Below, piece by piece: positions 58,305 to 64,000 of a DNA stretch of 64,000 nt. This stretch comes from Mycolicibacterium fluoranthenivorans (lineage in GTDB: Bacteria; Actinomycetota; Actinomycetes; Mycobacteriales; Mycobacteriaceae): positions 2,232,001 through 2,296,000 of the forward strand of contig NZ_JAANOW010000001.1 of the NCBI RefSeq assembly GCF_011758805.1, read 5' to 3'. Within the stretch, counting starts at the first letter, position 1, and the number at the start of each line of letters is the position of its first letter. The notes below the pieces were generated by a model. The model was given only the letters and a program-made list of their open reading frames with translations. It was not told the DNA's origin and ran no database searches. Made by a program: the position numbers and the translations under genes.

Positions 58305-58369
58305 GAACTGGCTATTGAATGGCAAGCCAATCTGGCTCGAAACTGGGCGCATGAGGAAGAACTGGCTAT
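58305..58369. promoter_or_regulatory. MocR-type direct repeats in the divergent promoter
   Basis: GAACTGGCTAT occurs at 58305-58315 and again at 58359-58369; related copies TCTGGCTCGA (58331) and AACTGGGCG (58341) lie between. Direct repeats are the usual target of MocR regulators. The second full copy lies inside the small gene's first codons. Confidence 0.5.
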
Positions 58370-58494
58370 CTCGACTGGCCTCGAAGTATCCCCGCTCCGG
58401 GCCCGACAACCGCGTCACACCCAAGGACACCGACGCCCGCCGGGTGCACAGCGAGCTGGACGCCATCCGCGCCCGTTTCCCGGACCACTCATGA
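58351..58494 (+). CDS. 47-residue protein upstream of the YczE-type gene
   Basis: A short basic protein, MRKNWLSRLASKYPRSG, then RVTPKDTDARRVHSELDAIRARFPDHS, mostly helical and charged. Its stop overlaps the start of the YczE-type gene as ATGA. It starts right after the MocR-type repeats, so it may be leaderless. It is in-frame, coupled and divergent from the regulator, hence likely real; no family recognised. Confidence 0.55.
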   Translation: MRKNWLSRLASKYPRSGPDNRVTPKDTDARRVHSELDAIRARFPDHS

Positions 58495-59177
58495 GGGGCC
58501 TGACTCGCGGGTCGCTGCTGCTGACCGGACTCATCGGCTACGGCCTGTCGATGGCGATGATGGTGCGCGCCGGTCTCGGCCTCGACCCGTGGGACGTCTT
58601 CCATCAAGGGCTGACCCGGCACACCCCGATGACGATCGGCATCGCCTCTGCGGTGGTCGGTGTCGTCGTGCTCCTGGCCTGGATCCCGCTGCGCAACAAG
58701 CCGGGTGTCGGGACCATCGCCAACGTCATCGTCATCGCCGTGACGGTCGACGCCGGCCTGGCCGTGCTCACCACGCCGGGCTCGCTGCCCGCCCGCATCG
58801 CGTTGATGCTCGGCGCCGTCGTGCTCAACGCCGTGGCCACCGTCCTCTATATCGGCGCCGGATTGGGTCCCGGTCCCCGGGACGGCCTGATGACCGGGCT
58901 GGTGGCTCGCACCGGTTTGTCGGTGCGGCTGGTCCGCACCTCGATCGAGGCAGGCGTGCTGGCGGTCGGCTGGTTGCTCGGCGGCACCGTGGGCGTGGGC
59001 ACGGTGGTGTACGCCTTCGGGATAGGCCCGCTGGTGCAGCTGATCCTGCGGATCATGCCGCGCCGGCTGCTGTTCCATGACTTCGGCGCTGCGGGGCGCT
59101 CCCGAGCCGGGCGGGGGCTCGACACTACGATGAGCGAGTGCCCGACAGTGAACGTGAAGCCGATCCAGACCTGCTGA
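58491..59177 (+). CDS. YczE/YitT-type membrane protein
   Basis: A 228-residue membrane protein with five or so helices. It has the YczE signature LSMAMMVRAGLGLDPWDVFH near residues 19-38, LYIGAGLGPGPRDGLMTGLV near 120-139 and GTVGVGTVVYAFGIGPLVQL near the end. Such proteins often sit beside MocR regulators, as here, and may transport a metabolite or vitamer; this is not proven. The C-terminal 40 bases overlap the next gene. Confidence 0.8.
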   Translation: MRGLTRGSLLLTGLIGYGLSMAMMVRAGLGLDPWDVFHQGLTRHTPMTIGIASAVVGVVVLLAWIPLRNKPGVGTIANVIVIAVTVDAGLAVLTTPGSLPARIALMLGAVVLNAVATVLYIGAGLGPGPRDGLMTGLVARTGLSVRLVRTSIEAGVLAVGWLLGGTVGVGTVVYAFGIGPLVQLILRIMPRRLLFHDFGAAGRSRAGRGLDTTMSECPTVNVKPIQTC

Positions 59178-59977
59178 TCGATTTCGCCAGGGTCACGCTT
59201 CGCCGCGGCGGAAAGACCCTGGTCGGGCCGCTGGACTGGGCCGTCGAACTCGACGAGCGCTGGGTGGTGATCGGGCCCAACGGCGCAGGCAAGACCTCGC
59301 TGCTACGCATCGCCGCGGCCGTCGAACACCCCTCGTCGGGAACCGCGTTCGTGCTGGGTGAGCGGCTCGGCCGCACCGACATGGCCGAACTGCGCAGCCG
59401 GGTCGGGCTGTCCAGTTCCGCTCTGAGTCAGCGGATCCCCGACGACGAGGTGGTCCGCGACCTCGTCATCTCCGCCGGGTACGCGGTGCTGGGCCGCTGG
59501 CGGGAGACCTACGAGGACGTCGACTACGAACAGGCCGTCGACATGCTGGAAAGCGTCGGCGCCGAGCACCTGGCCGAACGTACCTACGGCACGCTGTCCG
59601 AGGGTGAGCGCAAGCGCGTGCTGATCGCACGGTCGCTGATGACCGATCCGGAACTCCTGCTGCTCGACGAACCCGCGGCAGGTCTGGACCTCGGCGGCCG
59701 CGAGGAACTGGTGTCCCGGCTGGCCGACCTGGCCGCCGACCCGGACGCCCCGGCCATCGTGCTGGTCACCCATCACGTCGAGGAGATCCCGCCCGGCTTC
59801 AGCCACTGCCTGCTGCTGTCCGAGGGTGCGGTCGTCGCATCCGGCCTGCTGACCGATGTGCTGACGTCGGAGAACCTGTCCACCGCCTTCGGGCAGTCGA
59901 TCGCCCTGGAGGTCATCGACGGACGCTACTTCGCGCGGCGCGTGCGCAGCCGCGCGGCACACAGGAGGCGTGCATGA
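59138..59977 (+). CDS. ABC transporter ATP-binding protein (Rv3041c-like)
   Basis: A 279-residue ATPase. Walker A GPNGAGKTS at 46-54, signature LSEGERKRVLIA near 148, Walker B LLLLDEPAAGLD and switch His in LVTHHVEEIP. No membrane subunit is encoded nearby, so partners are elsewhere or the protein is soluble. It resembles the ATPases sometimes labelled molybdenum-related (ModF-like). It starts a tightly coupled run: its stop overlaps the NUDIX start (ATGA). Confidence 0.85.
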   Translation: MPDSEREADPDLLIDFARVTLRRGGKTLVGPLDWAVELDERWVVIGPNGAGKTSLLRIAAAVEHPSSGTAFVLGERLGRTDMAELRSRVGLSSSALSQRIPDDEVVRDLVISAGYAVLGRWRETYEDVDYEQAVDMLESVGAEHLAERTYGTLSEGERKRVLIARSLMTDPELLLLDEPAAGLDLGGREELVSRLADLAADPDAPAIVLVTHHVEEIPPGFSHCLLLSEGAVVASGLLTDVLTSENLSTAFGQSIALEVIDGRYFARRVRSRAAHRRRA

Positions 59978-60804
59978 CCGAAGAACCCCTACCGGCCCGG
60001 CCGGCCGCAACGGTGATGCTGGTCCGGGACACCCCGGGCGGTATCAACGTGTTCCTGATGCGCCGGCATATGAACATGCAGTTCGTCGCCGGGACCACGG
60101 TGTTCCCCGGTGGCGGTGTCGACGACCGCGACCGCAACGCCGACATTGCCTGGCACGGGCCGGATCCCGCGTGGTGGGCGGAGCGCCTCGGGGTGGACAC
60201 CGACCTGGCGCTGGCACTGGTCTGCTCGGCGGCCCGTGAGACGTTCGAGGAGTCCGGGGTGCTGTTCGCCGGGCCGGCAGACGATCCGGACGGCATCGTG
60301 GCCGACGCCTCGGTGTACCGCGAGGCGCGCAAGGACCTCGACGCCAAGACGCTGTCCTTCGGTGACTTCCTGCGGTCGGAGAAGCTGGTACTGCGCACCG
60401 ATCTGCTGCGGCCGTGGGCCAACTGGGTGACCCCGAAAGAGGAACGCACCCGGCGGTACGACACCTACTTCTTCGTCGGCGCCCTGCCGGAGGGCCAGCG
60501 CGCCGACGGCGACAACACCGAGACCGACCGCGCGTACTGGGCCACCCCGGAATCTGCGCTCGACGACTTCGCCGAGGGCCGCACCTTCCTGTTGCCGCCG
60601 ACCTGGACGCAGCTGGACTCGCTGGCCGGCCGCGAGGTGTCCGACGTGCTCGCGGTGCAACGCCAGATCGTGCCGGTGTCCCCACACCTGGTGGTCACCG
60701 ACGGCAACTGGGAGATCGAGTTCTTCGACAGCGGGCGCTACAACGAGGCCCGCAACCGCCGCGCACCGGACGGGTACGCCAATTCCGACGTGTCGCCGTC
60801 GTGA
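59974..60804 (+). CDS. NUDIX hydrolase-like protein (Rv3040c-like)
   Basis: A 276-residue NUDIX-fold protein. [12 protein letters not shown] corresponds to the strand before the box, and [16 protein letters not shown] to its REx2EExG helix, but about 45 residues separate them, more than in a canonical NUDIX box. This longer form resembles the NUDT19/RppH-distant coenzyme A diphosphatase group. Substrate unknown. It is coupled to the preceding ATPase (ATGA) and the next gene (GTGA). Confidence 0.8.
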   Translation: MTEEPLPARPAATVMLVRDTPGGINVFLMRRHMNMQFVAGTTVFPGGGVDDRDRNADIAWHGPDPAWWAERLGVDTDLALALVCSAARETFEESGVLFAGPADDPDGIVADASVYREARKDLDAKTLSFGDFLRSEKLVLRTDLLRPWANWVTPKEERTRRYDTYFFVGALPEGQRADGDNTETDRAYWATPESALDDFAEGRTFLLPPTWTQLDSLAGREVSDVLAVQRQIVPVSPHLVVTDGNWEIEFFDSGRYNEARNRRAPDGYANSDVSPS

Positions 60805-61514
60805 GGGAGTTCGTCACCACCGCGGTGAACGACGGGATCGGCACCCTGGTGCTGTCTCGCCCCCCGGGCAACGCGCTGACCAGGCAGATGTACCGGGAGA
60901 TCGGCGAGGCGGCCGCGGAGCTCGGTGGCCACCCGGGCGTCGCCGCGGTGATCCTGTTCGGCGGGCACGAGGTGTTCTGCACCGGCGACGACGTCCCCGA
61001 ACTGCGCAGGCTGCATCCCAGCGACGCCGAGAGCGTCACCGCCGCCTGCCGCGCCGCGATCGCCGCGGTGGCCGGCATCCCGAAGCCGACGATCGCCGCC
61101 GTGACGGGGTACGCGCTCGGCGCAGGGCTGGCCCTGGCGCTGGCCGCCGATCGGCGGGTGTCGGGCGACAACGTGAAATTCGGTGCCACCGAGGTGCTGG
61201 CCGGACTGCTCCCCGCTGCCGGGACGGCCGGCCTGGTCCGCGCGATCGGGGTCAGCCACACCAAGGACCTGGTGTTCAGCGGCCGGTTCGTCGGCGCCGA
61301 GGAGGCGCTGGACCTCGGGCTGATCGACGAGATGGTGGCCCCGGACGGCGTCTACGACGCGGCGCTGGCCCGGGCGCGCCGATTTCTGGAGGCACCCGCA
61401 CATGTGCTCGCGGGCGCCAAGGCGATGGTCGACGGCGCTGGTGCGGCGATCGATGGCGCTGATCACGGGGTGCGGCACTACGTCGAAGTCTTCGGAACGG
61501 TGGCCGGCAGTTAG
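60801..61514 (+). CDS. echA17: enoyl-CoA hydratase/isomerase family protein
   Basis: A 237-residue crotonase-fold protein. Oxyanion-hole segments are [14 protein letters not shown] and [20 protein letters not shown]. The first crotonase Glu position is occupied by LAGLLPAAG and the second by GLID, so classic hydratase catalysis is uncertain. GTG 60801 overlaps the NUDIX stop. Synteny Rv3039c (echA17). Confidence 0.87.
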   Translation: MREFVTTAVNDGIGTLVLSRPPGNALTRQMYREIGEAAAELGGHPGVAAVILFGGHEVFCTGDDVPELRRLHPSDAESVTAACRAAIAAVAGIPKPTIAAVTGYALGAGLALALAADRRVSGDNVKFGATEVLAGLLPAAGTAGLVRAIGVSHTKDLVFSGRFVGAEEALDLGLIDEMVAPDGVYDAALARARRFLEAPAHVLAGAKAMVDGAGAAIDGADHGVRHYVEVFGTVAGS

Positions 61515-61523
61515 GCTGCCCAT

Positions 61524-62552
61524 ATGACGAGCACGGACCACACGCCAGACGTTGCTGCTGACGCCGACCTCATGCCCGATGTCGCCGCCGGAGCGGCTCC
61601 GGCCCCTAACCCGCACGCCACGGCCGAACAGGTCGAGGCTGCGCTGAAGGACACCAAGCTGGCGCAGGTGCTGTACCACGACTGGGAAGCCGAGACCTAC
61701 GACGACAAGTGGTCCATCTCGTATGACCAGCGTTGCATCGACTACGCCCGGGGCCGGTTCGACGCCATCGTCCCCGACGAGGTTCAGCGTGAGCTGCCCT
61801 ACGACCGAGCCCTCGAGCTGGGCTGCGGGACGGGCTTCTTCCTGCTCAACCTGATCCAGGCCGGGGTGGCCCGGCGCGGATCGGTGACCGACCTGTCCCC
61901 GGGCATGGTCAAGGTCGCCACCCGCAACGGTCAGGGCCTGGGCCTGGACATCGACGGCAAGGTCGCCGACGCCGAGGGCATCCCGTACGAGGACAACACC
62001 TTCGACCTGGTGGTCGGCCACGCCGTGCTGCACCACATCCCCGATGTGGAGCTCTCGCTGCGCGAGGTGGTCCGGGTGCTCAAGCCAGGCGGCCGGTTCG
62101 TCTTCGCCGGGGAACCGACCAGCAAGGGCAATGTCTACGCACGCAACCTGTCCACCCTGACGTGGCATCTGTCCACCAACATCACCAAGCTGCCGGGCCT
62201 GGAGGGCTGGCGTCGCCCGCAGGCCGAGCTCGACGAGTCGTCACGCGCCGCGGCGCTGGAGGCCGTGGTGGACCTGCACACGTTCGAGCCGTCGGATCTG
62301 GAACGGATGGCCACCAACGCCGGCGCCGTTCAGGTCGCCACCGCCAGCGAGGAATTCACCGCCGCGATGCTCGGGTGGCCGATCCGCACCTTCGAGGCTT
62401 CGGTGCCCCCGGGTCGATTGGGTTGGGGCTGGGCCAAATTCGCGTTCAACAGCTGGACGTCGCTGAGCTGGGTGGACGCCAACGTGTTGCGCCGGGTGGT
62501 GCCGAAGGGCTGGTTCTACAACGTCATGGTCACCGGGGTCAAGCCGTCGTAG
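61524..62552 (+). CDS. class I SAM-dependent methyltransferase (Rv3038c-like)
   Basis: A 342-residue methyltransferase. SAM motif I ALELGCGTGFFLLNL near 95-109, motif II region GKVADAEGIPYEDNTFD, and VGHAVLHHIPDVELSLREVV then VLKPGGRFVF. The N-terminal 45 residues are low-complexity Asp/Ala/Pro. Substrate unknown. The stop TAG overlaps the expected start region of the next gene. Confidence 0.87.
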   Translation: MTSTDHTPDVAADADLMPDVAAGAAPAPNPHATAEQVEAALKDTKLAQVLYHDWEAETYDDKWSISYDQRCIDYARGRFDAIVPDEVQRELPYDRALELGCGTGFFLLNLIQAGVARRGSVTDLSPGMVKVATRNGQGLGLDIDGKVADAEGIPYEDNTFDLVVGHAVLHHIPDVELSLREVVRVLKPGGRFVFAGEPTSKGNVYARNLSTLTWHLSTNITKLPGLEGWRRPQAELDESSRAAALEAVVDLHTFEPSDLERMATNAGAVQVATASEEFTAAMLGWPIRTFEASVPPGRLGWGWAKFAFNSWTSLSWVDANVLRRVVPKGWFYNVMVTGVKPS

Positions 62553-63706
62553 CCTGGAGCGTCGAGGATGTCGCCTACCTGCGCAGCGACGCAGGCCGGG
62601 CGGCACTTGTCGAGGTGGGTGGCTATCGGCTGACCGACTCCTCGCGGGTCGCTGATATCGCCTCCGCACGAACACGTTTCGGCGACCGAACGGCCGTGCT
62701 GGTGGAGACGGTGCTCTTGCGCCGGCGCGCCGCGGCCAAGCTCGGCGACCCATCGGGATGGTTGTTCACCGATGACGCACTGCAGCAGTGCACCGCCGAA
62801 CCGGTGGCCCGGCACCGCGCCCGGCGGCTGGCCGGGAGGCGCGTGCACGACGTCACCTGCTCTGTCGGCGCGGAGCTGGCCGCGTTACGGCACACCGCCG
62901 CGCTGGTGCTGGGCAGCGATCTCGACCCGGTGCGACTTGCCATGGCCCGTAACAACGTTGGGGGAGTGGACCTGTGCCGTGCCGATGCGCTGGTGCCGGT
63001 CACCCGCGACACCGTCGTGGTGGCCGACCCGGCCCGACGCAGTGCGGGACGGCGGCGGTTCGACCCACGCGATTACACCCCGGCGCTGGACCTGCTGCTC
63101 GAGGCGTACCGCGATCGCGACCTGGTGGTGAAATGCGCGCCGGGAATCGATTTCGGCCGGCTCGGTGAGCTCGGCTTCCACGGTGAGATCGAGCTGTGCT
63201 CACTGGGCGGCAGCGTGCGCGAAGCCTGCTTGTGGTCGTCGGGCCTGGCGACCGCCGGACGGCGGGCCATCCTGCTCGACCGGGGCGAGGAGGTCACCGA
63301 CACCGATCCCGACGAATGCCGGGTGGCCCCCGTGGGCCGGTGGATCGTCGACCCCGACGGAGCCGTGGTGCGGGCCGGACTGGTGCGCCAGTACGGAACG
63401 CGGCACGGGCTCTGGCAGCTCGACCCCGATATCGCCTACCTGTCCGGGGACGAACTGCCGAACGGCGTGCGGGGTTTCGAGGTGCTCGCGCAGATCGGCT
63501 TCGACGTGAAACTGCTGCGCCGTGAACTCGCCGCGCGCGATGCCGGCGCGGTGGAGATCCTGGTGCGTGGTGTGGACGTGGACCCGGACGAATTGCGGCG
63601 GCGTCTCAAACCGCGGGGTGCCGCGCAGCTCAGCGTGGTGATCACCCGGCTCGGTACCGGGGCGCACAGTCACGCGGTGGCGTTCATTTGTCGGCCGTCA
63701 CGATAG
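62549..63706 (+). CDS. THUMP-like domain class I methyltransferase-type protein (Rv3037c-like)
   Basis: A protein of about 385 residues: AWSVEDVAYLRSDAGRAALV, RADIASARTRFGDR-like region, VHDVTCSVGAELAALRHTAA with a SAM-binding [38 protein letters not shown], and a C-terminal THUMP-like domain (VEILVRGVDVDPDELRRRLK). Probably an RNA-directed protein. The expected start codon, by analogy with the GTGA overlaps upstream, is at 62549 but reads GTA here. The next in-frame GTG is at 62615, inside conserved sequence. So the 5' end is unsettled. Confidence 0.75.
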   Translation, partial: VAWSVEDVAYLRSDAGRAALVEVGGYRLTDSSRVADIASARTRFGDRTAVLVETVLLRRRAAAKLGDPSGWLFTDDALQQCTAEPVARHRARRLAGRRVHDVTCSVGAELAALRHTAALVLGSDLDPVRLAMARNNVGGVDLCRADALVPVTRDTVVVADPARRSAGRRRFDPRDYTPALDLLLEAYRDRDLVVKCAPGIDFGRLGELGFHGEIELCSLGGSVREACLWSSGLATAGRRAILLDRGEEVTDTDPDECRVAPVGRWIVDPDGAVVRAGLVRQYGTRHGLWQLDPDIAYLSGDELPNGVRGFEVLAQIGFDVKLLRRELAARDAGAVEILVRGVDVDPDELRRRLKPRGAAQLSVVITRLGTGAHSHAVAFICRPSR

Positions 63707-63767
63707 CGCCACAGGTACCCTGGCGGCGGCGGCGCCGATGCCGCCCTGGCCCCGGAGGATTCACCCG

Positions 63768-64000
63768 ATGCGCGTTCTGACGCTGGCTGTATCTCTTGTG
63801 CTGCTGGGGTCCGCCAGCACCGGGGTGGCCGCCGCCGCCCCACCGAAATGCTCGGATGTGGGTGGTACGGCCGGCGCCGGGGCGACCTGCGTCATCACGG
63901 CCAACGATCCGGCCTACACGCTCAACATCTCCTTCCCGACCGACTTCCCGAACCCGAACGCCGTCTTCGATTACGTGAAGCAGACCAGGGACGGGTTCAT
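63768..64000 (+). CDS. secreted TB22.2/MPT64-like protein, 5' part (cut by window edge)
   Basis: The first 77 residues of a secreted protein. Signal peptide MRVLTLAVSLVLLGSAS, ending AAAA before PPKCSD, then CSDVGGTAGAGATCVIT and YTLNISFPTDFPNPNAVFDY, which matches the RsiV/DUF3298-like family to which MPT64 and TB22.2 (Rv3036c) belong. CGGAGGAT precedes ATG 63768. Position fits Rv3036c. The C-terminal part is outside the window. Confidence 0.82.
   Translation, partial: MRVLTLAVSLVLLGSASTGVAAAAPPKCSDVGGTAGAGATCVITANDPAYTLNISFPTDFPNPNAVFDYVKQTRDGF

Overview
The window is GC-rich actinobacterial DNA and reads as a fast-growing mycobacterium (Mycolicibacterium-type). From memory of the M. tuberculosis H37Rv gene order, the backbone follows Rv3055 to Rv3036c: TetR, FMN reductase, nrdH-nrdI-nrdE, TetR, Baeyer-Villiger-type monooxygenase, nrdF2, DUF3349 protein, adhC, fecB, ctaD, serB2, ABC ATPase, NUDIX, echA17, methyltransferase, THUMP-like protein, TB22.2-like secreted protein. 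Large blocks absent from the compact H37Rv order interrupt this backbone. No rRNA, complete tRNA or CRISPR array was seen.

Layout. 0-5.4 kb: TetR/FMN reductase pair, a glycosyltransferase and a large cyclase-ATPase. 5.4-8.7 kb: class Ib ribonucleotide reductase operon nrdHIE behind two NrdR-type boxes. 8.7-17.5 kb: accessory genes (two small membrane proteins, DIP1984-type protein, MgtC/DUF4010 protein, DUF5997 and a headless LysR-type sensor, PhyH dioxygenase, GGDEF cyclase, GNAT, geranylgeranyl-reductase-like flavoprotein). 17.6-21.0 kb: TetR, monooxygenase and nrdF, which has its own pair of NrdR-type boxes.

21.0-28.4 kb is a foreign element, visibly less GC-rich than its surroundings and inserted in the 3' end of nrdF. 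A 67-bp copy of the nrdF 3' end, differing only at seven third-codon positions, sits at each edge. Inside are a decayed tyrosine integrase, a broken lipoprotein gene, a three-gene coupled operon of unknown function, a serine-recombinase remnant, an OLD-type AAA-TOPRIM nuclease and an AlbA_2 (Schlafen-like) protein. The content looks like a degraded integrative element carrying anti-phage-type cargo.

28.4-36.7 kb: SOUL protein, a two-component system with an extra stand-alone receiver, bicupin, DUF3349, cytochrome P450, adhC and YciI. 36.7-52.3 kb: a ureide/urea nitrogen block. A biotin-dependent urea-carboxylase-type enzyme and a TetR regulator flank a nine-gene cluster (fused double ABC ATPase, two permeases, cysteine hydrolase, solute-binding lipoprotein, metallo-beta-lactamase-fold hydrolase, allantoinase, allantoicase, an unrecognised protein and a 2-oxoglutarate oxygenase). 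Three copies of the inverted repeat CTGTC-N4-GACAG lie upstream of the carboxylase and between the regulator and the transporter operon. I infer that the regulator controls both transcription units.

52.3-64 kb returns to the conserved mycobacterial backbone (fecB, ctaD, serB2, MocR/YczE pair, ABC-NUDIX-echA17-methyltransferase-THUMP-like run, secreted protein cut by the window end).
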